A DNA stretch of 64,000 nucleotides from an uncultured Stenotrophomonas sp. (GTDB lineage Bacteria > Pseudomonadota > Gammaproteobacteria > Xanthomonadales > Xanthomonadaceae), in the NCBI RefSeq assembly GCF_913778665.1, contig NZ_CAJYVQ010000006.1, positions 1 through 64,000 on the forward strand. Direction: 5' to 3'. Below, piece by piece: positions 34,591-42,240 of this stretch. How positions within the stretch are numbered: position 1 is the first letter of the stretch; each line of letters starts with the position of its first letter. Under the pieces are notes generated by a model. It was given only the letters and a program-made list of their open reading frames with translations. It was not told the origin of the DNA and made no database searches. Both the position numbers and the translations under genes were made by a program.

Positions 34591-35055
34591 ATGTTCGGAA
34601 GCAGCAAATCCAACCGTGACGGCCAGCTGGTGGTGGATGCCCTGATCGGCAACCAGGTGGTGATCCGTGGTGATGTGGAATTCAGTGGTGGCCTGTATGT
34701 GGAAGGCCGCATCCACGGCAAGGTGATCGCCGCCGAAGGCGCCAGTGGCGCGACCCTGACGGTCGCCGAGCATGGCGTGATCGAGGGTGAGATCCGTGCC
34801 CAGGTCGTGGTCATCAGCGGCCGCCTCGACGGTGACGTGCATGCCACCGAGAAGGTCGAGCTGACCCCGAGCGCGCGCGTCAACGGCAACGTCCATTACC
34901 AGGTGGTGGAAATGAATGCGGGCGCGCAGCTGAACGGCCGCCTGATCCATGCCAGCGCCCCGATGGCGGCCCTGCCGGCGCCGGAAGGCGCCGACGCCGC
35001 TGATGGCAAGGGAGACACCGCTGCGCGCCGCAAGCTGGCCGAGGCGATGTCTTGA
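34591..35055 (+). CDS. bactofilin (polymer-forming cytoskeletal protein, DUF583)
   Basis: A 154-aa bactofilin: short N-terminal tail, then a right-handed beta-helix core ([60 protein letters not shown]) and a flexible C-terminal tail. Such proteins polymerise without nucleotide and organise cell shape or polar complexes. GGGGAG lies before ATG 34591. It follows the coiled-coil membrane protein gene at once. Confidence 0.93.
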   Translation: MFGSSKSNRDGQLVVDALIGNQVVIRGDVEFSGGLYVEGRIHGKVIAAEGASGATLTVAEHGVIEGEIRAQVVVISGRLDGDVHATEKVELTPSARVNGNVHYQVVEMNAGAQLNGRLIHASAPMAALPAPEGADAADGKGDTAARRKLAEAMS

Positions 35056-35086
35056 AAGCCATCTTCGGCGCCCCCATGCTGACGCC

Positions 35087-35479
35087 ATGAGCACGCTAGT
35101 CTCCCTGCCCGGCGCCACCCCGGCCGCCGCGCCCGATTACCAATCGCTGGAGCGCCCGCTGAACTTCACCGAGTCGGCGGCTGCCAAGGTCAAATCCCTG
35201 ATCCAGGAAGAGGGCAACCCCGACCTGGCATTGCGCGTGTACATCGAAGGCGGCGGCTGTTCCGGTTTCCAGTACGGGTTCGAGTTCGACGAGAACCGTG
35301 CCGACGATGACCTGGCGGTGCAGACCAGCGGGGTGACCCTGCTGGTCGACCCGCTGAGCCTGCAGTACCTGATGGGCGCCGAGGTGGACTACACCGAGAG
35401 CCTGACCGGTGCGCAGTTCGTGATCCGTAACCCGAACGCCAAGACCACCTGCGGCTGCGGCAGCAGCTTCAGCATGTAG
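35087..35479 (+). CDS. erpA: iron-sulfur cluster insertion protein ErpA
   Basis: A 130-aa A-type carrier. The three Cys ligands are in [14 protein letters not shown] and [11 protein letters not shown] at the C-terminus. The longer N-terminus ([20 protein letters not shown]) compared with IscA suits ErpA of this lineage. It delivers clusters to apo-enzymes of respiration and isoprenoid synthesis. It follows the bactofilin gene by 31 bp. Confidence 0.93.
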   Translation: MSTLVSLPGATPAAAPDYQSLERPLNFTESAAAKVKSLIQEEGNPDLALRVYIEGGGCSGFQYGFEFDENRADDDLAVQTSGVTLLVDPLSLQYLMGAEVDYTESLTGAQFVIRNPNAKTTCGCGSSFSM

Positions 35480-35513
35480 GCAGGGCGCGGGGCCTGCGTC
35501 CCGCGCGACAAGG

Positions 35514-35533
35514 TGTGTGGAGCAAGCTCCGCA
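35514..35533. repeat. REP-like palindrome
   Basis: GTGTGGAGC-AA-GCTCCGCAC followed by CCGTAG (the GTAG box in reverse reading at a distance). It lies between erpA and nudC. Confidence 0.6.
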
Positions 35534-35598
35534 CCCGTAGACAGTTTCCGGATAGCCTGCGGCTTGCCACCCGCATCGATTGGCGGCACGCTTGCCGG

Positions 35599-36504
35599 AT
35601 GCCCAAGACTCCTTCGCCGCTTTCCGGTTTCGCCTTCGTTGGTGAACCGCTGGAGCGCGCCGATGCCCTGCGCGAAGATGCCGATGCACTGGCGCGCCTG
35701 TGGCCGGGCGCGCGTATTCTCGTACTCGATCAGGACGGCAGCGCTTTCACCGGCGATGACGACCAGCCGCTGGCGCTGAGCGGTGCCGACATCGGCGGTG
35801 GCCCCGGTGCCGCGATCTTCTTGGGCCTGCGAGGGGAGCAGGCCTGGTTCTCGGTTGAAGCGGCCAACGTCGCCGTCGCCGCGCCCCGCCGTCTCGACCT
35901 GCGGCAAGCCGCCCTGCTGTGGTCGATGGCCGACGCGACCGCCTTCAGCTACGCCCGTGGCATGTCCTACTGGCATTCGCGCACCCGCTTCTGCGGTGTG
36001 TGCGGTGGCACCGTGGCGTTCGCCCGCGGCGGCTTCGTTGGGCACTGTGCGCAGTGCTCCACCGAGCATTATCCGCGGGTCGATCCGGCGGTGATCGTGG
36101 CAGTTGAGAACCAGGGCCGGCTGCTGCTGGGCCGCCAGTCGAACTGGGCGCCGCGTCGCTACTCGGTGCTGGCCGGTTTCGTCGAACCCGGCGAGACCTT
36201 CGAGCAGACCGTGGTGCGCGAGGTGCACGAGGAGAGCAAGGTGCGGGTGACTGCCTGCCAATACCTCGGTTCGCAGCCCTGGCCGTTCCCGGGGGCGCTG
36301 ATGGTCGGTTTCCGCGCGCAGGCACACGACGACCTGCCGACCGTGGACGGTGAACTGGAAGATGCGCGCTGGTTCAGTGCCGACGAGGTGGGCGCGGCGC
36401 TGGCGCGTGATGCCGAGGACGATGGCCAGGGCATTCGTCTGTCACCACCGATCTCGATTTCCCGGGGCCTGATCGAGCACTGGTACCGGCAGCAGCGGGC
36501 ATGA
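35599..36504 (+). CDS. nudC: NAD+ diphosphatase / NADH pyrophosphatase (NudC)
   Basis: A 301-aa Nudix enzyme that hydrolyses NADH/NAD+ and removes NAD caps from RNA. The zinc ribbon is FCGVCGG and GHCAQCS (four Cys, residues ~138-160), followed by the Nudix box GFVEPGETFEQTVVREVHEE and the NudC-specific SQPWPFPGALMVGF. ATG 35599 gives a protein of typical length; an earlier in-frame start (35515) would overlap the palindrome region. Confidence 0.93.
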   Translation: MPKTPSPLSGFAFVGEPLERADALREDADALARLWPGARILVLDQDGSAFTGDDDQPLALSGADIGGGPGAAIFLGLRGEQAWFSVEAANVAVAAPRRLDLRQAALLWSMADATAFSYARGMSYWHSRTRFCGVCGGTVAFARGGFVGHCAQCSTEHYPRVDPAVIVAVENQGRLLLGRQSNWAPRRYSVLAGFVEPGETFEQTVVREVHEESKVRVTACQYLGSQPWPFPGALMVGFRAQAHDDLPTVDGELEDARWFSADEVGAALARDAEDDGQGIRLSPPISISRGLIEHWYRQQRA

Positions 36505-36650
36505 CGCCCGGCCGCTGGCGGTGCGTCCTGGGTGCGAGCATTGCCGCCACCTGAACACGCCTCCGGTTACAGTCCGAATCACTGCTGAGGGGCTCGCTGC
36601 CAAAGGTAAGGTAGCGTCGCCGAGCGTCTTGTTTCGTAGGGAGTCCTGCC

Positions 36651-37538
36651 ATGTTCACCACTCTGGCCGCCGTGCTGGTGGCGCTGGCCCTGGGCCATGT
36701 TGCCCCGGCCGCTGCCGCTTCGCTGCGCCGTTTCGACGGCTTCCGGCGCTGGCTGGTCTGGCTGGACGCACAGGGGGGCAAGGCCTGGCAGGGGCCGGCG
36801 GGTGTGGCGCTGGCGCTGCTGCCGCCGGTGCTGCTGATGGCGCTGCTGGCGTGGCTGCTGCGCGGTGTGCTGTTCGGCCTGCCATCGCTGTTCCTGGGGG
36901 TGGCGGTGCTGGCCTGGTGCTGGGGGCCGCGTGATCTGGATCGCGATATCGAGGCGATCATCGACGCTGACGATGCCGCGACGCGCCAGGCAGCGGTGCG
37001 CAACCTGCAGGCCGCGGGTGGCAGCCTGCGCGAAGACATGCCGTCGCTGGTCGAGGCGACCGTGCTCAACGCATTGCGGCGCTGGTTCGCGGTGCTGTTC
37101 TGGTTTCTGCTGCTGGGCCCGGCCGGCGCGCTGGGTTACCGGCTGCTGGCGCTGATGGCGGAAAGCCCGATGCGCGCGCGCGTGCCGGTAGAGCCGTTGG
37201 CGCTGGCGCAGCGCCTGCTGGGCTGGATCGAATGGCCGGTGGCACAGTTGATGGCGTTCTCGATGGCACTGGTGGGCAACTTCGATACCGCGTGGAAGGC
37301 GTGGCGGCAGGCGCATGGCGAGCGCCTGGCAGGCAATATCGGCTTCCTCGGCGCGGTGGCACGCGCCAGCGTCAACGCCGAGCTGCGCGAGGATGCGCAC
37401 GACTACACCGAGGCCGGATTGCTGCCGGTGTGGCAGCGCCTGCCGGAATTGCGTGATGCGATGAGCCTGGTGTGGCGGATGCTGCTGCTGTGGCTGGCCG
37501 TGCTGGCGCTGCTGGTGATTGCAGGCTGGGTGACGTAG
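36651..37538 (+). CDS. ampE: AmpE-like integral membrane protein
   Basis: A 295-aa membrane protein with four hydrophobic helices and the AmpE features RYRLLALMAESP-like positions (here LGYRLLALMAESP), a long cytoplasmic loop with DAATRQAAVRNLQAAGGSL and NFDTAWKAWRQA. AmpE is linked genetically with AmpD and beta-lactamase induction; its activity is unknown, though it is related to CobD/CbiB-type proteins. Here ampD is absent from the neighbourhood; nudC lies upstream instead. Confidence 0.85.
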   Translation: MFTTLAAVLVALALGHVAPAAAASLRRFDGFRRWLVWLDAQGGKAWQGPAGVALALLPPVLLMALLAWLLRGVLFGLPSLFLGVAVLAWCWGPRDLDRDIEAIIDADDAATRQAAVRNLQAAGGSLREDMPSLVEATVLNALRRWFAVLFWFLLLGPAGALGYRLLALMAESPMRARVPVEPLALAQRLLGWIEWPVAQLMAFSMALVGNFDTAWKAWRQAHGERLAGNIGFLGAVARASVNAELREDAHDYTEAGLLPVWQRLPELRDAMSLVWRMLLLWLAVLALLVIAGWVT

Positions 37539-37619
37539 GTGCTTTGCAGGGCTTGCAGCCCTGCACCTGCAGAGGCCGGAGCCAAAGCCAAAGCGGCTCT
37601 GGGTTGCCGATGGTTGGGC

Positions 37620-37717
37620 GGGGCGGTGTGGGGCTGCAGGACACGCCGTAAACCCGTCCGTGGGGGCTCGATGGCGCCATCCATGGCGCCAACGGTCCTT
37701 CAGCCCCACACCGCCCC
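37620..37717. repeat. hairpin A1 of element A
   Basis: Arms GGGGCGGTGTGGGGCTG (37620-37636) and CAGCCCCACACCGCCCC (37701-37717) are 17-nt perfect complements. The interior holds ACGCCGTAAACCCGTCC and an inner palindrome GGCGCC-ATCCAT-GGCGCC. Confidence 0.9.
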
Positions 37718-37886
37718 ACCCCCGACAGTTTCCCGCTGACGGTGGGTCAACTGCGACTGCCGGTGGGTGTCGACCTTGGTCGACACGGTAGATCCACGCC
37801 ATGCGTGGATGCAGAGCGAAGCGATCCGCTTGCGCTTTTGATCTTCTCTTTCTTTTCCGTGGTGGACGCGCACGGAAACTGTCCGT

Positions 37887-37990
37887 GGCCGGGCGGGTGG
37901 GCTGCGCCGGGGCGTGAGCCGCATGGATGCGGCGACCGAGCTTACATGGACGTACTTGCAGCGGCCCCTGCGCAGCCCACCCGCCCGGCC
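37887..37990. repeat. hairpin A2 of element A
   Basis: Arms of 21 nt (37887-37907 and 37970-37990; GGCCGGGCGGGTGGGCTGCG plus C, and its exact complement) enclose GTGAGCCGCATGGATGCGGC and ATGGACGTAC. The interior is the inverse complement of the A1 interior, with the inner stem GCCGCAT/ATGCGGC replacing GGCGCC/GGCGCC. Confidence 0.9.
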
Positions 37991-38046
37991 AGATCCCGTA
38001 TCAATGCACTCGCCCACCACGAGGGGCTGCGCCGTTGGCTGCAAAC

Positions 38047-38472
38047 CTAGATCGGCGCCAGCGCGGTGAACGGTGCCCACGGCAGGTTGCGCAGCAGCGC
38101 ATAGCCGGGCAGTACCCAGAGCCAGAACGTGGGATTGGCCAATACCCGCATCAGCGGGTCGAGCATGCGCGGACGGATGCCAGCGATGTTGAGCAGCATC
38201 AACAGCAGGAACGGCAGGCTGACGACCAGCAGCGGGTTCATCGCCATCGCGCCGGGCAGGTCGAAATGGACCAGTGAGTACAGGCAGCGGGTGCTGCCAC
38301 AGCCCGGGCAGTACAGGCCGGTCAGCGCGTACAGCGGGCAGCTCGGCAACGGGTTGCCGGCGGCATAGGGATTGACGTTGCGCAGCACCACTGTGGCACC
38401 TGCAGCCAGGCCAGCGGAAACCAGCAGTGGCGCCCAGCGGGCGAGTCGGGAGCGAGCAGGAAGCGCGGACAT
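38047..38472 (-). CDS. DUF2752 membrane protein
   Basis: A 141-aa protein with three hydrophobic segments and the DUF2752 signature CPLYALTGLYCPGCGSTRCL (Cys-rich, residues ~45-64). Function is unknown. It is followed (minus strand) by element A and preceded by two CD225-domain genes, with which it is often associated: the DUF2752-CD225 pairing suggests a shared membrane process. Confidence 0.85.
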   Translation of the reverse strand: MSALPARSRLARWAPLLVSAGLAAGATVVLRNVNPYAAGNPLPSCPLYALTGLYCPGCGSTRCLYSLVHFDLPGAMAMNPLLVVSLPFLLLMLLNIAGIRPRMLDPLMRVLANPTFWLWVLPGYALLRNLPWAPFTALAPI

Positions 38473-38515
38473 GCAACAACGGATCCGGCGCGGACGCCGG
38501 ATCCGTCCACGTCGA

Positions 38516-38794
38516 TCAGTAGCTGCCGTTGCTCATCGCGCCCATGCCGCCGAGCACAACGAAGAACAGCACGTACAGCACGACCACCACGACCCAGGCG
38601 ATGGCCGACCAGATGGCCCACTTCTTGGCCTTGGCGGCGGAGTCCTGGGCGCCGGCGATGTCGCCAGCAGCCAGCTTGCCGTTGACCTGTGCGGCGTAGA
38701 CGATCGACACGATTCCGGCCGGCAGGCAGCAGAACAGAGTGGTCAGGATGGCCCAGACCAGGTTGTTCGGGACCTGCGGAGTGGCGGTATTCAT
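38516..38794 (-). CDS. CD225/dispanin-domain membrane protein (copy 2)
   Basis: A 92-aa protein with the CD225 (interferon-induced transmembrane/dispanin) fold: NNLVWAILTTLFCCLPAGIV and VYAAQVNGKLAAGDIAGAQD followed by a second helix AIAWVVVVVLYVLFFVVLGG. The CC pair at the membrane boundary is conserved. Bacterial members are of unknown function. It is 34 bp from its paralogue. Confidence 0.88.
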   Translation of the reverse strand: MNTATPQVPNNLVWAILTTLFCCLPAGIVSIVYAAQVNGKLAAGDIAGAQDSAAKAKKWAIWSAIAWVVVVVLYVLFFVVLGGMGAMSNGSY

Positions 38795-38828
38795 GGGTTC
38801 AAGCTCCTTGATGGGTGATGGTGGTGAA

Positions 38829-39116
38829 TCATTGGTCGGAAAGAGCGCCCAGTACGGCCAAGCCGCCGAACAGCCCGAACCACAACAACAACAGGACCGG
38901 CAGGGCAACGGCCGAAGCCACCGCCCACCAGCCCGCCTTGCGCGACGCGCTATAGGCCCCGGGCAGGTCGCCGGCCGCGCGGCGGCCGTCGACCTGGGAG
39001 GCATAGACGATCGACACCACGCCCAACGGCAGACAGCAGAACAGCGTCGTCAGGATCGCCCAGACCAGATGGTTGGGGATGTAGACCGGACGGCTGAGCG
39101 GTGGTGGTTGATTCAA
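38829..39116 (-). CDS. CD225/dispanin-domain membrane protein (copy 1)
   Basis: A 95-aa paralogue of the next gene: PNHLVWAILTTLFCCLPLGV and VYASQVDGRRAAGDLPGAYS, then a hydrophobic helix of a different sequence (ALPVLLLLWFGLFGGLAVLG). The reading frame begins with TTG 39116 preceded by GGAG at seven bases, giving MNQPPPLSRPVYIPNHLVW; no ATG is available before the domain. The two copies share the first helix closely but not the second, consistent with an old tandem duplication. Confidence 0.85.
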   Translation of the reverse strand: MNQPPPLSRPVYIPNHLVWAILTTLFCCLPLGVVSIVYASQVDGRRAAGDLPGAYSASRKAGWWAVASAVALPVLLLLWFGLFGGLAVLGALSDQ

Positions 39117-39300
39117 AGCGAGACTCCATTCCTTGGTGGCCGGCCTTGGTGAATTGGCCGGACCTCCCCCCTGTGGGTGCGTAATCTACCGCAACCTGCG
39201 TTGCATGTATGCGTTTACAGTTGCGCCACGACGGCATATCCACTGGACGGTGGCGTATGCAGAGGGGGGAGGGCTGGCGCTGACCGCCGGGCCGATTCGG

Positions 39301-41190
39301 TCAGGCGTGATCGCCACGCAGGGCCCGGACCTGCGCCTCCAGCAGCGGAGCGCTGGTGTTGTGCCCATCTACCGCCGGCGCTGCCACCACCTCGATGGTG
39401 GCGCGGAAGCGGCGCGGCACGCGCATGCGGCCCAGGCGGCTGTCGCGCCGGCTCCACATGCTCGACCACATGCCGCGCAGCGCCATCGGCACCACCGGCA
39501 CCGGCCGCCGTTCGAGGATCTTCTCGACGCCGGATTTGAACGGCGCCATCGCACCATCCTTGGTCAGCGCGCCTTCCGGGAAGATGCAGACCAGCTCGCC
39601 TTCGGCCAGCGCCGCATCGATCTCGTCGAACGCGCGCTGCATCAGCGCCGGGTCTTCGCGGGCGCCGGCGATCGGAATCGCCTTGGCGGTGCGGAAGATC
39701 CAGCGCATCACCGGAATGTTGAAGATCCTGTAGTACATGACGAAACGCACCGGGCGCGGAATCGTCGCCGACAGGATCAGCGCGTCCATGTAGCTGACAT
39801 GGTTGCAGACCAGCAGTGCGGCGCCTTCGTCAGGCACGTTGGCCTCGATGCCGTGCGGGCGCAGGCGGTACAGGGTGCGCACCATCAGCCAGCTGAGGAA
39901 GCGCATCAGGAATTCGGGGACGATGGTGAAGATGTAGATCGCCACCAGCGCGTTGGCGATGGCCAGCGCCAGGAACTGCTGCGGGATGGTCCAGTGCAGC
40001 AGCCGGTGCGCAGCCAGCGACAGCAGCGCCGCAGCCACGATGAAGCCGGAGTTCTGGATGTTCAGCGCGGCGAACACGCGCGACATCTGCGCCTTCGGCG
40101 TACGGCTCTGGATCAGCGCGAACAGCGGCACCACGAAGATGCCGGTGAACAGGCCGATGCCGATCAGGTCGACGACGATGCGCAGGCTGCCGGGCTGCTG
40201 CAGGAAGGTGCCGATGGTCAGCCCGTGCGCACTCGCTTCGCCGCTGCGGGCGAAGTACAGGTCGAGCAGGAAGGCGGTCATGCCGAACGCACCCAGGGGC
40301 ACCAGGCCGATTTCCACCGTGCGTGCGGACAGCTTCTCGCACAGCAGCGAGCCGACGCCGGTACCGACCGAGAACAGCGCCAGCGCGAAGATGTACAGGA
40401 TCGGCTCGCCGCCGAGGTTGGTCACCGCATAGGCCGGCAACTGCGAGGTCAGCACCGTGCCGACGAACCAGAACCAGGACACACCCAGGATCGAATTGCG
40501 CACCGCCTTCTGCTGCCGCGCCATGCGCAGCACCGCCAGCGATTCGGGCAGCGGATTCCAGTTGATCTCCAGGTTCGGGTCGCCGGCATCCACCTTGGGA
40601 ATCAGGCGGGCGGCGATGTTGCCGCAGATGGCCAGCGCGATGATCGCGCACGCCGCCACTACCGTGCCATGGCTGCCGGCCACGGTGAACACCAGGCCGC
40701 CGACGATCATGCCGGAGAGGATCGACATCGAGGTGCCCATCTCGACCAGGCCGTTGCCGCCGGTCAGTTCCTCGGGCTTGAGCACCGAGGGCAGCACCGA
40801 GTACTTCACCGGGCCAAAGAGCGTGGATTGCATGCCAGTGCAGAACAAGGCGACCAGCAGCACTGGCAGGCTCTGGGTAAGGAAGCCGGTCGCGGCCAGC
40901 GACATGATCACGATCTCCATGGTGGTGGTGATCACGATCAGCCGCGATTTTTCCAGCTTGTCGGCGATCTGCCCGGCCAAGGCCGAGAACAGGAAGTAAG
41001 GCAGGATGAAGATGGCCGGTGCCAGCGTGGCGTACAGGCCGAGTTCTTCCTCCGGCACGGCCATGAACAGCAGCATGCTGATGATCGCCTGCCGGTACAC
41101 GTTGTCGTTGAACGCACCGAGCGCCTGGACGACGAAGAACGGCAGGAAACGGCGCTGGCGCAGCAGAGCGAACTGGTTGTGACCGGACAT
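39301..41190 (-). CDS. MFS transporter fused to 1-acyl-glycerophosphate acyltransferase domain (LplT-Aas-like)
   Basis: A 629-aa fusion. Residues ~1-410 are an MFS lysophospholipid-transporter-like domain (FFVVQALGAFNDNVYRQAI, GPVKYSVLPSVLKPEELTGG). Residues ~430-629 are a PlsC-like acyltransferase with the catalytic NHVSYMDALIL (HX4D) and FPEGALTKDG. In E. coli the same jobs are done by LplT and the acyltransferase part of Aas, which re-import and re-acylate lysophosphatidylethanolamine; here there is no acyl-ACP synthetase domain. ATG 41190 has AGGAGG five bases before it. Confidence 0.9.
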   Translation of the reverse strand: MSGHNQFALLRQRRFLPFFVVQALGAFNDNVYRQAIISMLLFMAVPEEELGLYATLAPAIFILPYFLFSALAGQIADKLEKSRLIVITTTMEIVIMSLAATGFLTQSLPVLLVALFCTGMQSTLFGPVKYSVLPSVLKPEELTGGNGLVEMGTSMSILSGMIVGGLVFTVAGSHGTVVAACAIIALAICGNIAARLIPKVDAGDPNLEINWNPLPESLAVLRMARQQKAVRNSILGVSWFWFVGTVLTSQLPAYAVTNLGGEPILYIFALALFSVGTGVGSLLCEKLSARTVEIGLVPLGAFGMTAFLLDLYFARSGEASAHGLTIGTFLQQPGSLRIVVDLIGIGLFTGIFVVPLFALIQSRTPKAQMSRVFAALNIQNSGFIVAAALLSLAAHRLLHWTIPQQFLALAIANALVAIYIFTIVPEFLMRFLSWLMVRTLYRLRPHGIEANVPDEGAALLVCNHVSYMDALILSATIPRPVRFVMYYRIFNIPVMRWIFRTAKAIPIAGAREDPALMQRAFDEIDAALAEGELVCIFPEGALTKDGAMAPFKSGVEKILERRPVPVVPMALRGMWSSMWSRRDSRLGRMRVPRRFRATIEVVAAPAVDGHNTSAPLLEAQVRALRGDHA

Positions 41191-41242
41191 GGAGCCTCCT
41201 TGACCGGCGCAGCCTAGCATTCCTGCCGGGATGCAGGGACCG

Positions 41243-41268
41243 GTGCGGACCGTTGGTCCGCACTACTC
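41243..41268. repeat. REP-like palindrome
   Basis: GTGCGGACC-GTT-GGTCCGCACTAC, ending in the reverse of GTAG, between the SDR and MFS-acyltransferase genes. Confidence 0.7.
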
Positions 41269-41275
41269 CAGAACT

Positions 41276-42070
41276 TCAGACGATATCGTCGACCACGCCG
41301 CCATCCACGCGCAGCGCGGCGCCTGAGGTGGCCGAGGCCTGCGGTGAGGCCAGATACACCACCATGTTGGCCACTTCCTCGACCGTGGCAGTACGTTGGA
41401 TGACCGAGGACGGGCGATGTTCCATCACGAACTCGCGGCCGATCTGCTCCAGCGGCTTGCCACTGCGCTGGCGTTCATCCTCGAACATCGCGGCAAAACC
41501 CTCAGAGAGCGTCGGCCCCGGGAGCACCGCGTTGACGGTGACGCCACTGCCGGCCACGCGCTTGGCCAGGCCACGTGACAGCGCCAGCTGGGCGGTCTTG
41601 CTGACGCCGTAGTGGATCATGTCGGCGGGGATGTTGCGCGCCGACTCGGAGGAGATGAACAGCACGCGGCCCCAGCCGGCATCAACCATCGCCGGCAGCA
41701 GCGCACGCGACAGGCGCACGCCGGACATTACGTTGGTCTGCCAGTAGCGTTCCCAGGTGGCGTCGTCGGTCTGGAAGAAGTCTTCCGGGCCGAAAATGCC
41801 AGCGTTGTTGACCAGGATGTCGATCGCGGGCACGCCCGCGAGCAGTGCCTCGACACCCGCCGCACCGGACAGGTCCGCGGCGACGCCGATCACTTCGGCG
41901 CCTGGAACTGCGGCCAGTACGCGCCGGCGTGCGCGTTCGATGCTGCCGGTGCTGCGACCGTTGAGGACCACTCGCGCACCGGCTTCGGCCAGGCCTTGCG
42001 CGATGGCCAGCCCGATGCCGGCGGTGGAGGCGGTGACCAGCGCGGTGCGGCCGCTGAGTTCGATCTTCAT
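41276..42070 (-). CDS. short-chain dehydrogenase/reductase
   Basis: A 264-aa NAD(P)-dependent oxidoreductase. The cofactor loop is LVTASTAGIGLAIAQGLAE (TGxxxGIG variant with Thr-Ala-Ser-Thr), the NAG motif is ILVNNAGIFGPED, and the catalytic Ser/Tyr/Lys are in FISSESARNIPADMIHYGVS and K next to it. The C-terminal ATSGAALRVDGGVV is typical of classical SDRs. Arg in NGRSTGSIERAR suggests NADP preference. Substrate unknown. Confidence 0.88.
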   Translation of the reverse strand: MKIELSGRTALVTASTAGIGLAIAQGLAEAGARVVLNGRSTGSIERARRRVLAAVPGAEVIGVAADLSGAAGVEALLAGVPAIDILVNNAGIFGPEDFFQTDDATWERYWQTNVMSGVRLSRALLPAMVDAGWGRVLFISSESARNIPADMIHYGVSKTAQLALSRGLAKRVAGSGVTVNAVLPGPTLSEGFAAMFEDERQRSGKPLEQIGREFVMEHRPSSVIQRTATVEEVANMVVYLASPQASATSGAALRVDGGVVDDIV

Positions 42071-42240
42071 GGCCGGAATCCGTGAGCAGGGCATCACCCA
42101 GTATCCGCGCGGCGGCGTGATCGGGCTGCAGCGCCCGGCGCAACGCGCTGTTGCGGCGCGGGTAGCGCCGGGTCATGCCCGGCGGCCTCGTCACGTTGCC
42201 GCAACCGGCACCTGCCGGGCATGGCCCAGCGCTCCCGAGG

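Larger units (their letters stand above)
37543..38046. repeat. composite intergenic hairpin element A (two long palindromes)
   Basis: This ~500-bp gap after ampE has no gene. It starts with a small palindrome (GCAGGGCTTGCAGCCCTGC), then hairpin A1 (37620-37717), a CGACAGTTTCC box, REP palindromes (GTGTCGACC-TT-GGTCGACAC near 37769 and ATCCACGCC-ATG-CGTGGAT), a T-rich stretch, a GGAAACTGTCCGTGG box (inverse of the first box), hairpin A2 (37887-37990) and a conserved tail CACCACGAGGGGCTGCGCCG. The same order of parts is found at 53789-54280. The element ends at the stop codon of the minus-strand DUF2752 gene. Confidence 0.85.

Noticed and set aside
37543-38046. CRISPR array in the repeat-rich gaps
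   Set aside because: The repeats are inverted and unequal, not direct repeats with regular spacers.
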